In this document: piece after piece, positions 25,316-35,500 of the stretch
Layout: each line of letters begins with the position of its first letter
How positions within the stretch are numbered: the first letter of the stretch is position 1
Assembly: GCF_900106565.1 (NCBI RefSeq)
Contig: NZ_FNNJ01000002.1
Coordinates: forward strand, 62,001 to 126,000
Direction: 5' to 3'
From: Lutibacter oricola
GTDB taxonomy: Bacteria > Bacteroidota > Bacteroidia > Flavobacteriales > Flavobacteriaceae
Length of the DNA stretch: 64,000 nucleotides
Made by a program: the position numbers and the translations under genes
Notes under the pieces: model-generated
What the model was told of the DNA's origin: nothing
What the model saw: the letters and a program-made list of their open reading frames with translations, nothing else
The model's database searches: none

Positions 25316-26671
25316 ATGAAAAGTTTTAAAACTGTATTAATTTTAGTTGGTATTTTTAGTTTTACGTGTAACTCGCAATCTAAAATAGATAGAGTATTAA
25401 CAGAAATTTCAACAGCTACTTCGGCTAAAAATATAGAAAATGATATTAAAAAATTAGTTAGTTTTAAAACAAGACACACATTATCTGATACCGTTTCAAA
25501 AACAGAAGGTATTGGAGCAGCAAGACGATGGATAAAATCAGAATTCGACAATATTTCAATGGATTGTAAAAATTGTTTGGAAGTAAGCTATGTTGGAGAA
25601 ATAATAAAAGCTGATGGTAAGAGAATTCCTGTTGATACTAAAGTTGTTAATGTTGTAGCAGTTCAAAAAGGAACAAAATACCCAAATAGATATGTTATTA
25701 TGTCTGGAGATATTGATTCTCGCGTAAGTGATGTTAATAATTATACAGCTATTTCTCCAGGTGCTAATGATAACGCAACAGGTATTGCTGGAGCTTTAGA
25801 GGCAGCAAGAGTTTTAAGTAAGTATACGTTTCCGGTTTCAATTATTTATGTTGGATTGTCTGGCGAAGAACAAGGTTTATTTGGTGGCAAAATATTAGCA
25901 GAACACGCTAAAAAGAATAATTGGGATATTATTGCGGTGCTTAATAATGATATGATTGGTAATATTAAAGGTATTGATGGTGTTATAGATAATTCTACAT
26001 TTAGAGTTTTTTCTGAAGCAATTTCAATGAATACCACTGATAATGAAAGAGCGAGAATGCGTTATTTTGGAGGTGAAATTGACGGGCCGTCTAGACAATT
26101 AGCACGTTATATTGACAAATTAACAGATGATTATATGACAAATTTAGATGCCATTATGGTTTATAGGTTAGATAGGTTTGGACGTGGTGGACATCACAAA
26201 CCATTTAACGATGCTGGTTTTACAGGCGTAAGAATAATGGAAACACACGAAAATTACAATCGTCAACACCAAGATATAAGAACAGAGAATGGAATTGATT
26301 ATGGAGATGTTGTAGAAGGTGTAAATTTTGATTATGCTGCAAAATTAACTGCTGTTAATTGCTTAACATTAGCATCTTTGGCTGCGGCACCAATTGAGCC
26401 AAAAAATGTTATGATTGCTGGAGCAGTTCAACCTTCAACTAGATTAAAATGGGATATTTCTAATGATAAAGATATAGTTGGTTATAAAGTTTATTGGAGA
26501 AATACCACAGCTCCACAATGGGAGTTTAGTAGGTTTGTAGGTAATATTAATGATTATACATTAAAAAATATTGTAATAGATAATTTTTTATTTGGGGTTG
26601 CAAGTGTTGGAAAAAATGGAGCAGAAAGCATAATTCAATTCCCTAGAAAATTAATTCCAAATAATCAGTAA
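25316..26671 (+). CDS. M28-family zinc peptidase with altered first metal motif, exported
   Basis: A 451-residue exported aminopeptidase-like protein. The N-terminus FKTVLILVGIFSFTCNS looks like a lipoprotein signal with cysteine at 18. The M28 core has PGANDNATG with metal Asp 152, the LSGEEQG glutamates (184-185) and NNDMIG with Asp 212. Where most M28 enzymes have GHYDS, this one has G-D-I-D-S at 131-135, so the usual histidine ligand is replaced by aspartate. A fibronectin type III-like domain occupies about 370-445. The ATG directly abuts the aldolase stop, which suggests translational coupling. Substrates may be peptides released outside the inner membrane. Confidence 0.88.
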   Translation: MKSFKTVLILVGIFSFTCNSQSKIDRVLTEISTATSAKNIENDIKKLVSFKTRHTLSDTVSKTEGIGAARRWIKSEFDNISMDCKNCLEVSYVGEIIKADGKRIPVDTKVVNVVAVQKGTKYPNRYVIMSGDIDSRVSDVNNYTAISPGANDNATGIAGALEAARVLSKYTFPVSIIYVGLSGEEQGLFGGKILAEHAKKNNWDIIAVLNNDMIGNIKGIDGVIDNSTFRVFSEAISMNTTDNERARMRYFGGEIDGPSRQLARYIDKLTDDYMTNLDAIMVYRLDRFGRGGHHKPFNDAGFTGVRIMETHENYNRQHQDIRTENGIDYGDVVEGVNFDYAAKLTAVNCLTLASLAAAPIEPKNVMIAGAVQPSTRLKWDISNDKDIVGYKVYWRNTTAPQWEFSRFVGNINDYTLKNIVIDNFLFGVASVGKNGAESIIQFPRKLIPNNQ

Positions 26672-26712
26672 TTTTTTTTAAAGTTTAACGACTCAACTTA
26701 AAATTACAATAA

Positions 26713-27339
26713 ATGATTAAAAATATTTCAATTGTATTTGCTTTGTTATTAAGTATAACGGTAAATGCGCAAACTACTACTACAAAAAAAACAAAAATGA
26801 ATACAAAACTAGAAACCGCAACATTTGCAAATGGTTGTTTTTGGTGTACCGAAGCTATTTTTCAACGTTTAAAAGGAGTCGAAAAAGTGGAATCTGGTTA
26901 TACCGGTGGAGATTTAAAAAATCCTACATATAAAGATATTACAACAGGAACAACAGGACATGCAGAAGTTATTCAAATAAAATTTGATAATACGGTTATT
27001 TCTTTTGAAGAATTGTTAGATGTGTTTTTTAGCACGCATAATCCAACAACATTAAATAGACAAGGTTATGATGTTGGTACACAATATAGGTCAGGTATTT
27101 TTTATCATTCTGAAACTCAAAAAATAATTTCTGAAGCCTATATTAAGGCTTTAACCGAAGCTAAGGTTTTTGAAGATCCTATTGTTACCGAAGTAACCAA
27201 AATAGACATTTTTTATAAAGCAGAAGATTATCATCAAAATTATTATAATAACAATAAAACTCAAGGTTATTGTATGGCAGTTATTAATCCTAAGTTAGAT
27301 AAATTTATCAAAAAATTTAAAGGAAAATTGAAAAAATAA
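26713..27339 (+). CDS. msrA: peptide-methionine (S)-S-oxide reductase, exported form
   Basis: MsrA reduces the S-epimer of methionine sulfoxide in oxidised proteins. The catalytic segment FANGCFWCTEAIFQRLKG contains the nucleophile cysteine and the conserved FW. Further motifs are ESGYTGG, GTTGHAEVIQI and a C-terminal YHQNYYNNN with a later cysteine in QGYCMAV for resolving the disulfide. It has 208 residues because of an N-terminal extension, IKNISIVFALLLSITVNAQ, which is a Sec signal. The enzyme should therefore act in the periplasm or beyond. An internal ATG at 26797 could give a cytosolic form. A redox partner such as an exported thioredoxin-like protein is not nearby. Confidence 0.94.
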   Translation: MIKNISIVFALLLSITVNAQTTTTKKTKMNTKLETATFANGCFWCTEAIFQRLKGVEKVESGYTGGDLKNPTYKDITTGTTGHAEVIQIKFDNTVISFEELLDVFFSTHNPTTLNRQGYDVGTQYRSGIFYHSETQKIISEAYIKALTEAKVFEDPIVTEVTKIDIFYKAEDYHQNYYNNNKTQGYCMAVINPKLDKFIKKFKGKLKK

Positions 27340-27421
27340 CGAGTTATTATAGTTATTTAATTAATAATACAAAAGCATCTTTTTTATCTTAAATAAGGGT
27401 GTTTTTTTTGTTGAAATAACT

Positions 27422-27429
27422 TAAATTTG
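27422..27429 (+). promoter_or_regulatory. -7 promoter element of the LytTR two-component pair (TAAATTTG)
   Basis: An exact TAnnTTTG match upstream of the regulator-kinase pair, ending 59 bases before the chosen ATG at 27489. The leader would be longer (about 50 bases) than at other genes here. A weak hairpin with G-U pairs at about 27371-27410 may end msrA transcription just upstream. Confidence 0.4.
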
Positions 27430-27488
27430 TCGATTCTAATTATTTGAGAATAATTAGTTTATTTATAATTTCTTTAAAAAGTAAAAGG

Positions 27489-28259
27489 ATGAATATCGTT
27501 ATCATTGAGGATGAGGATTTAGCTGCTGAATCTTTAGAGAAATTGCTATTGAAAAGTGAACATTCTATTAATATAATTAAAAGGCTCGAAAGTGTAGCTG
27601 AATCTATAGCATGGTTTAAAAGCAATACTTGCGATTTAATTTTTAGCGACATCCATTTGGGTGATGGCGAAAGTTTTGAAATATTTGAAGCCTTAAAAAT
27701 TGATATACCTATAATATTTACAACTGCATTTGATAAATATGCAATAAAATCATTTCAATTTTTTGCTATAGATTATTTGTTAAAACCTTATGAAAAAGAA
27801 AAACTAAATAATGCTATTTTAAAGTATACAAATTATAATTTTTCCATTGAAAATCAATCAAAAAAGCTTGAAGATTTATTAGTGCAATTAAATTCTACAA
27901 ACGAAAATAAAATTGATCAAGAACGTTTTTTAGTATCGAGAGGTGAGCAATTAATATCTATTAATAGTAATGAGATAGCTTATTTTATGGCACAAGACAA
28001 ATATTTATTTCTGTTTACTATTAGTGGTGAAAGTTATTTGTATGAAGGAACAATTTCTAACTTAGAAGATAGATTATCTGACAAAGATTTTTTTAAAATA
28101 AATAGAAAATATATTGTTAGGCATAATGCTATTAAAAATATTTTTAAATACAGCCAAAACAGATTAAAAATTGAGTTGCAGCCAACTTCAAACTCAACAG
28201 AGGTTATTTTGGTAAGTTCTAGAAATATCAACGCCTTTAAAAATTGGCTTAATTACTAG
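27489..28259 (+). CDS. LytTR-family response regulator
   Basis: A 256-residue DNA-binding regulator. Receiver domain 1-120: acidic pair E7/D8 (VIIEDEDLAAE), phosphoacceptor D55 in LIFSDIHLGDG, T79 in FTTAF and K99 in LLKPYE. LytTR DNA-binding domain about 155-256: FLVSRGEQLISINSNEIAYF, KINRKYIVRHNAIKNIFKY. I choose the ATG at 27489. The frame extends to a TTG at 27444, but MNIVIIEDE is the natural receiver start and AAAAGG lies just before it. The sensor kinase gene follows after 17 bases. LytTR proteins bind imperfect direct repeats. Likely targets are the downstream protease and SusCD genes, but I could not pick out a site. Confidence 0.93.
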   Translation: MNIVIIEDEDLAAESLEKLLLKSEHSINIIKRLESVAESIAWFKSNTCDLIFSDIHLGDGESFEIFEALKIDIPIIFTTAFDKYAIKSFQFFAIDYLLKPYEKEKLNNAILKYTNYNFSIENQSKKLEDLLVQLNSTNENKIDQERFLVSRGEQLISINSNEIAYFMAQDKYLFLFTISGESYLYEGTISNLEDRLSDKDFFKINRKYIVRHNAIKNIFKYSQNRLKIELQPTSNSTEVILVSSRNINAFKNWLNY

Positions 28260-28276
28260 TTGAAATATAAGGGTAT

Positions 28277-29902
28277 ATGAAATTTCTTTTAAGGGTAAAA
28301 AAACATCAGCAATACTTATATATTAGTATAATTTTAATTGTAATATTTTTTTTAGGTAATGCATTAATAACGCCTAAAATTACATTGGTTACAGAAAATT
28401 TAATTGAAGATATTGTTATTGGTAACCTAAAATCTAAGCAAAATATAGTTGATTTTGAGTTTAATCAACTAAATAGTTTTTTAATTGATTCAGAAAAAAT
28501 TATAGCTAATTCAGAAAAAATAACAGATAATAACCTAAAAGAAAAATTGCTATTTACAAATGATTTGGCTGTTTCGAATAATAATATTAATAATAGTTTT
28601 GTTTGCTTTTTAGTAGATGAAAAGATTGAAGATATTGTTTTTTCTGAAAATGCAAACACTGAATATAAGCGTGAAATTATTAATTTAATTAAAGTTTTAA
28701 AACTTATTAATTTTGAAACTTCAATTAATGATGTTGTAAATAAAGATGGCAATGTATATAATAGAAAAATAATAGCTAAAGAATTAGCAAACGGAAAAAT
28801 TGTTGTTACTGGGTATGATATAAATTTATTGAGTTTTTGGAAATATTTTTCCGAAAATTATAAAGGTGAAGGTGGATATACTGTGTTAACAGATACTAAA
28901 GGTATTTGTGTATTGCACCCCGAAACAGATTTTATAGGAAAACCATTAAATAGTTTTTTTGAAAATATTTCAATTAATAAGGTTTTAAATAATAATTTAG
29001 GTAGAACCAATTTTGGAGTCAACCAAAAAGAGTTAATAAAAGATAAAGTAACATCAGAATTTTTAGGGCTAGAAGTTTTAAGATATTATAACTCTGTAAA
29101 AGTTGGAAAATCATACATAATTTTAATAGTAAGTTTTCCTGTTGATATTTATTTAAAAGAATCTCTAGTTAATATTAAGCGTTATTTTTCTTGGATAAGT
29201 ATGTTGGCTTTTTGCATTTTTATGTTGCTTTTAGCAGTTTCCAGATTTCAACTAAGAAAAGAATTTTCAGAAAATTTAAAAATTGTAAAAGAGAAAGATC
29301 ACCTTGTAAATACAAATGAAAAATACCAACGTGAAAATGCTGTTTTGCAATTAAACCAATTAAAGAAAAAAATGAATCCTCATTTTTTATTTAATAGTTT
29401 AAATTCTTTACACGTATTAATAGATTCAAACAAAGAGCTTTCTCAAAAATTTGTTTTAAAGTTAGCAGATGTTTATAGGTATCTTTTAGACGATAGGAGT
29501 GGAAACCTAATTTCGGTAAAAAATGAATTAGAATTTTTAAAACAGTATATATTTTTACAAGAAATTAGATTTAAAAGCAGTTTAAAAGTAAGTATAGTAG
29601 ATAATAGTAATTTGCAAAGTTTAATAAAAAAAATACCATTTTTATCTTTAGAAACTTTAGTAGAAAATGCAATAAAGCACAATGAGTTTACTAAGCAAAA
29701 ACCACTATTTATAGATATTATTATAAATAGCAAAGAAATTGAAGTTGTAAATAATTACAATCCAAGAAAAACTAAAGATGAAAACAGCCATCATATTGGA
29801 TTAAATTATTTGAAAAATAGTTACGAGTATTATCAGATTAATTCATTTAAAACTGAAGTTATTGATGATAAGTTTAAATGTTTTCTGCCTTTATTGTCAT
29901 AA
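28277..29902 (+). CDS. LytS-type sensor histidine kinase with extracytoplasmic Cache-like sensor
   Basis: A 541-residue inner-membrane kinase. TM1 is at about 13-32 and TM2 at about 303-323. Between them lies a periplasmic domain of roughly 270 residues whose segment GGYTVLTDTKGICVLHPETDFIGK looks like a Cache (PAS-like) sensor. The cytosolic part has the His_kinase box KKKMNPHFLFNSLNSLHV with H369 and an N-box LETLVENAIKHNEF. The ATP lid is short, with HHIGLNYLKNSYEYY as the G-box region. It pairs with the regulator 17 bases upstream. The ligand is unknown. Its position next to a protease and SusCD suggests it senses peptides or breakdown products. Confidence 0.9.
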   Translation: MKFLLRVKKHQQYLYISIILIVIFFLGNALITPKITLVTENLIEDIVIGNLKSKQNIVDFEFNQLNSFLIDSEKIIANSEKITDNNLKEKLLFTNDLAVSNNNINNSFVCFLVDEKIEDIVFSENANTEYKREIINLIKVLKLINFETSINDVVNKDGNVYNRKIIAKELANGKIVVTGYDINLLSFWKYFSENYKGEGGYTVLTDTKGICVLHPETDFIGKPLNSFFENISINKVLNNNLGRTNFGVNQKELIKDKVTSEFLGLEVLRYYNSVKVGKSYIILIVSFPVDIYLKESLVNIKRYFSWISMLAFCIFMLLLAVSRFQLRKEFSENLKIVKEKDHLVNTNEKYQRENAVLQLNQLKKKMNPHFLFNSLNSLHVLIDSNKELSQKFVLKLADVYRYLLDDRSGNLISVKNELEFLKQYIFLQEIRFKSSLKVSIVDNSNLQSLIKKIPFLSLETLVENAIKHNEFTKQKPLFIDIIINSKEIEVVNNYNPRKTKDENSHHIGLNYLKNSYEYYQINSFKTEVIDDKFKCFLPLLS

Positions 29903-30000
29903 AATCAAATTTCACTCCGTTTTTTTATGCGTTCACTCTCTTTTTTTTTATTAAGCACCTATTTGTAGGCATCTTTACAACAATATAATAAATGTAGTTT

Positions 30001-32535
30001 ATGAAGAACTCCTATATAAAAGGCTGTTTTGTATTTAAGTTTTTATTAATTTTTGTGTTGCTTTTAACTTCAGAAAAAAGTTTAAGTCAAGATAAAGAAA
30101 AGAAAGATACTGTTAAGAGTGAAAGCTCAGCAGGATTATCATATAAAAAACTAATAAAAGAAGGTAAAGTTAAGCAAGGCCTTTTTAATGTTTATTCTAT
30201 TAAAGAAGACTACTATTTTGAAATTCCGGATTCATTATTAGGAAAAGATTTATTAGTTGTAAACAAAATATCTAGTGTACCATTTTCATTAAATGGACAC
30301 GGGTTAAATAAAGGTATGAATTATGAAACTAAATTAGTTAGGTTTTATAAGGATACTGTTTTAAATAAAGTTTGGGCTAAAACAATAAACCCAAGAGTTC
30401 AATCACCCAAAAATGATGCAATTTCACTTTCTGTAAACGATAATTTTGGAGAATCAATTATTGAAGAATTTAAAATTGAAGCAAAGAATAATGATTCAAC
30501 TTCAATTTTTATTAAAGTGAATAAAATTTTTAATGGCAAAGAGAAAAGTTTTAGTGATATTCTAGCAAATACAGGTCTGGGAGGAAGTGTTAAAACAAAC
30601 TTATCTAAAATTAATGCAATAAAATCGTTTCCAAAAAACATTGTTGTTAAATCTTTAATAACAACATCTGTAAGTGAAGGAGGTAGTGCAGCATTGCCAC
30701 TTTCAATAGGTATTACAACAAATATAGTTTTGCTGCCTACTAAAATAATGAAACCTCGTTTTGCTGATGATAGAGTAGGATATTTTAGTAAACCAATGGA
30801 TTATTATTCTGATGCTCAGCACGAAGTTGAAACTAGAAAAATGATTACTCGTTGGAGATTAGAGCCTAAAAAAGAAGATATAGCAAAATATAATAAAGGT
30901 GAATTGGTAGAACCAAAACAGCAAATAGTTTACTATATAGATCCTGCTACGCCAAAACAATGGAGGTCTTATATAGAAAAAGGTGTTTATGATTGGGATG
31001 TAACTTTTAGAGCAGCTGGTTTTAAAAATGTAATCAAAGTTAAATATCCTTCAAAAGAAGATGTAAATTTTGATGTAGATGATGTTAGATATTCTGTAAT
31101 TACGTATGCAGCTTCAGAAAAACAGAATGCAATGGGACCTTCAATAGTAGATCCAAGAAGTGGTGAAATTTTAGAGTCTGATATTATTTGGTGGCACAAT
31201 TTAATGAAAGGTTTACATGCTTGGATGCGCGTACAAACAGGTCCAATTGATGTTAAAGCTCGTTCTAATAAGTTTTCAGATGAACATATGGGTGAAGCAG
31301 TTCGTTTTGTTTCTTCTCACGAAGTAGGACATACTTTTGGATTAAAACATAATATGGGAGCTTCTTTTAGTTATCCTGTTGATTCTTTAAGGTCACCTTC
31401 ATTTACTTCAAAAATGGGAGGTACAGCTCCTTCAATTATGGATTATGCACGTTACAATTACGTTGCGCAACCAGAAGATAATGTTGTAGATATTACTCCA
31501 AAAATAGGAGTATATGATAAATACGCTATCAATTGGGGGTATAGATGGATTGAAGGTAAAACAGCTCACGAAGAGCTACCAATATTAAATAAATGGATTC
31601 GTAAACACGAAAATGATTCTCAATATTTTTATGGACCACAGCAAAGTAGCACTGCAGTTGTAGATCCAAGATCTCAAAGTGAAGATTTAGGAAACAATGC
31701 AGTTAAAGCAAGTGAATATGGTTTGTTGAATTTAAAACGAATTATACCAAATATTATTGAATGGACAGAAGAAGAAGGGCAAACGTATTACAAAGCTTCA
31801 AAATTATATAAAGCAGTTATAGACCAATGGGAATTGTATAACAACCATGTAATGGCTAATATAGGTGGTGTTTATATAAATAATACAGTTTATGGCGATG
31901 GAAAAAATACTTTTAATGCTGTACCAACTTCAACCCAAAAAGAAGCTTTAGATTATTTAATAAACAATGCAATTCTACCACAAAAATGGTTGTTTACACC
32001 AGATATTATTAATAAAGTTTATGCTGTTAGAGATGCACCTGATGGTGAGCGTTACTATTCACCAATTTCAATGTTACGTATTTATCAAACAAATGTAATT
32101 TATGCGTTGCTAAAGACCGATAGGTTAATGAGAATAGTTGAGAATGAGATGCTTGTAAGTAAAAATGAAATTGCTTTTACAGAGCAATATTTATTTGATA
32201 CACTTTTTAAAGCCGTTTTTACAAAAACAATAAAGGGTAAATCTTTAGATATGTTTGAGAGAATGACTCAAAAAAACTACATAGATGTATTGACTGTTGA
32301 TAGAAATACATTGCTTAAAAAAACAAAAGAGAAAACCATTTCAGAAAATTCTAACAGTTTTAAAAATATACATTTTTCATACATCCCAAGAGTGTCAGAT
32401 GTTGGTTCTAATAAAAGAGCCGAATTGGAAAGAGCATTAAAACTTTTTAAGAAAAAGAAAAATAAAGGAGATAGAGCTACCAAAGAACATTATAGTGATA
32501 TGATAGCAAGAATTGAATATAATTTGAATAATTAA
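30001..32535 (+). CDS. secreted zinc-dependent metalloprotease (DUF5117/DUF4953 type)
   Basis: An 844-residue exported protein with a signal peptide (FKFLLIFVLLLTSEKSLSQ). A large N-terminal beta-rich region (residues about 40-270) resembles DUF5117/DUF5118. The peptidase centre is a metzincin motif, HEVGHTFGLKH, with zinc ligands H440, H444 and H450 and catalytic E441. A downstream PSIMDYARYNYVAQPED holds the Met-turn. The C-terminal third is helical. The family is abundant in Bacteroidota, and its natural substrates are not established as far as I know. The SusC gene starts 13 bases after the stop, so the protease looks co-transcribed with the uptake pair. Confidence 0.92.
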   Translation: MKNSYIKGCFVFKFLLIFVLLLTSEKSLSQDKEKKDTVKSESSAGLSYKKLIKEGKVKQGLFNVYSIKEDYYFEIPDSLLGKDLLVVNKISSVPFSLNGHGLNKGMNYETKLVRFYKDTVLNKVWAKTINPRVQSPKNDAISLSVNDNFGESIIEEFKIEAKNNDSTSIFIKVNKIFNGKEKSFSDILANTGLGGSVKTNLSKINAIKSFPKNIVVKSLITTSVSEGGSAALPLSIGITTNIVLLPTKIMKPRFADDRVGYFSKPMDYYSDAQHEVETRKMITRWRLEPKKEDIAKYNKGELVEPKQQIVYYIDPATPKQWRSYIEKGVYDWDVTFRAAGFKNVIKVKYPSKEDVNFDVDDVRYSVITYAASEKQNAMGPSIVDPRSGEILESDIIWWHNLMKGLHAWMRVQTGPIDVKARSNKFSDEHMGEAVRFVSSHEVGHTFGLKHNMGASFSYPVDSLRSPSFTSKMGGTAPSIMDYARYNYVAQPEDNVVDITPKIGVYDKYAINWGYRWIEGKTAHEELPILNKWIRKHENDSQYFYGPQQSSTAVVDPRSQSEDLGNNAVKASEYGLLNLKRIIPNIIEWTEEEGQTYYKASKLYKAVIDQWELYNNHVMANIGGVYINNTVYGDGKNTFNAVPTSTQKEALDYLINNAILPQKWLFTPDIINKVYAVRDAPDGERYYSPISMLRIYQTNVIYALLKTDRLMRIVENEMLVSKNEIAFTEQYLFDTLFKAVFTKTIKGKSLDMFERMTQKNYIDVLTVDRNTLLKKTKEKTISENSNSFKNIHFSYIPRVSDVGSNKRAELERALKLFKKKKNKGDRATKEHYSDMIARIEYNLNN

Positions 32536-32548
32536 ATAAAAAGGAATA

Positions 32549-35500
32549 ATGAAGAAATTAATATATCTATTAATTTTTATACCTAGTTTACTAGTTGCAC
32601 AAAAACAAAAGGTAATAAGCGGGAAAGTATTAGATGCTACTATGCAAATGCCAATTGTTGGTGCTTCTGTTTATGTATCGTCAGCAATTATTGGTAATAA
32701 AACAAAAATTGATGGAGTTATAGAAGGATCAATGCTAGGTTCTACAACCGATTTTAATGGAGAGTTTACATTAAAAGTATCAGAAGGTATTAAATACATT
32801 TTGGTTTCATATATGGGTTTTGAAACTGAAAAAATAGCAGTTTCATCTACTAGTGAGGGGTTAATTATTAAGCTGAAAGAAAAATCGGAAATGTTGGAGG
32901 AAGTTGTTTTAACAGGTTATCAAAAAATTGAGAAACGTAAAATGACATCTTCATATGCAAAGGTTAATATTGAAGAAATTCAACAAGCTGGTGTTGCAAA
33001 TGTAGACCAAATGTTAACAGGACAAATTTCTGGAGTTGTTATACAAGCAACAAATGGAGCGCCAGGAGCACCTGCAAAAATATCTATTAGAGGAACTTCA
33101 ACATTAAGTGGTTCATCAGAGCCTTTATGGGTTTTAGATGGTATTCCATTAGAAGGCAGTGATATTCCAGATGATTATACGGATAAAGATAATATAGATA
33201 ATTTAGAATCTTATGCAATTGCAGGTTTAAATCCTGAAGATATTGAGAGTATTACTGTACTTAAAGATGCTTCGGCAACTTCAATTTATGGAGCAAGGGC
33301 AGCAAATGGAGTTATTGTAATAACTAGTAAAAGAGGAAAAAAAGGAGATATGAAAGTTAATTTCAATGCAACTTCTTTTATAACTCAAAAGCCTGATTTT
33401 GATAAACTAAATTTAATGAATTCTTCTCAAAAAGTAGATTTTGAGTTAATGTTGGCAAGTCGTTCAGATTTAAAATATCAGCAAGATAGAGGAGAAGTAG
33501 CTAGAATTTTAAATTCATTTAATGAGTACGATAATTTTAGTAACAATGGTTTTTTAAGTATTTCAAGTGAAGCTCAAAATGCAATTAACAATTTAAAAAA
33601 TACGAATACTAATTGGGGAGATCAAATATATCAAATGGCTTTAAACCAACAGTATAGTTTAAGTCTTTCAGGTGGAAATGATAAAAGCGACTATTATTTT
33701 TCTACTGGTTTATTTGATGAGAAAGGAACCACTAAAGGAACTGGTCAAAAACGTTATAATATTACATTAAAAAATAATTTTTCACTTAATGATAAGTTAA
33801 AAGTAGGTGTAGCATTATTTGGTAGTCAAAACAAAACATACTCTTATATAACTGGTGCAGATGCTTATACAAATCCGTCGTATTATTCAAGAACTGCAAA
33901 TCCTTATTTAAAAGTTAAAGACGAAAATGGCAACTATGTATATGATCCAGATTTGATTGAAAGATCTGATTTAAATTTAGATTACAATATTTTAGAAGAG
34001 AGAGAAAATACGGATTATGAGTTAATTTCAAACTCTATAAAATCAATTTTTGATGTTAACTATAAATTAAACGATAAAATTCATTTTTACAGTCAATTAG
34101 GGTTGCAATTAGATTTTAATAAAACTGAAAAATATGGAGATAAAAATAGTTATTACACACGTAAGTACGAGCAAAAATCTAGATATAGTGTAGACGGTAC
34201 TAATTACGCATATTTTTTACCAGAAGGAGGAATTATTCAAAATTGGGATACAGATGCTTTTCAGTATAACTGGAAAACTACCGCTAATTATAATACCTCT
34301 TTTAATGATATTAATGAGTTAGATATAATGTTGGGTACAGAGTTTAGACGAAATGAAAATACTGAAATACACACCAAAGGATTTGGATTTAACTCTAATA
34401 CTCTAACAACTACTCCTATAACCGACGACAGAGCTTTAGGAAATTCATCTTTTGAAACTTATAAAAAAACCTACAACGAAAATGCGTATGCGTCATTTTT
34501 TGGAACAGCTTCATATACATATGATAAAAAATATACTGTTTTTGGTAGTTTAAGGTATGATGGTTCTAATTTGTTTGGAGTAGATCCTAAATATAAATAT
34601 TTACCACTATGGTCTTTGGCAGGTTCTTGGAATGTGTTTAAAGAAGCCTTTATGGATAATGTAAATGTGGTTAACGACTTAAAAATAAGAGGATCATATG
34701 GAGTTCAAGGTAATATAGATAAAACAACATCTCCATTTGTTGTTGGAGAGTATTATTCAACAAGTATCTTACCAGGTGTAACAGAAGAAACAATAAGAGC
34801 TTTAAATGCTCCTAATGGTAAGCTTCGCTGGGAAAAAACAGTTTCTTCAAACGTTGGTTTTGATTTAGGATTGTTAAAAAATAAAATTTATATCTCTGGA
34901 GATTATTACTATAGAAAAAGTACAGATTTAATTGGGTTAAAATCAGTACCATTAGAAAGTGGTTATAATTTTATAAATACAAACTGGGCAACAGTTAGTA
35001 ATCGTGGATTCGAATTGGCAATTAATACAAGAAACATTACAACTCCAAATTTTAAATGGACAACGAGTTTAAACATATCTCATAATAAAAGCTTAGTTGA
35101 TGAAATTGAAATTAGAGAAGAAGATTTTAAACCATCAATAAAAGGATATAGTGTAAATGCAATATTTGCCATTAAAACAGCTGGAATAGATAGTAATGGT
35201 TTGCCTTTGTTTTGGAAAGATGGCAAAAAGGTTTCTGCTGTAGATTTTTACAATTTAGAAAATGGAACAGACGGAAGTCAATTAACTAGAGAAGAGCATA
35301 GAAACTTATATTCTTATGTTGGTGATGGTACTCCAAAATTTAGTGGTGGTTTTATAAATAATTTTAAGTATAAACAATTTAATTTACGAGTTTCTACTAG
35401 TTTTAATATAAAGCAAACTGTTAAAAGTTCTCCAAGTTATCACCCAACACTAGTTGAGCCAGGTAAAAATTATAGTACAGAAATTTTAAAAGCAGGTACA

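Noticed and set aside
27444-27488. TTG start of the LytTR regulator
   Set aside because: The receiver domain begins naturally at the ATG at 27489, and the added residues match nothing.
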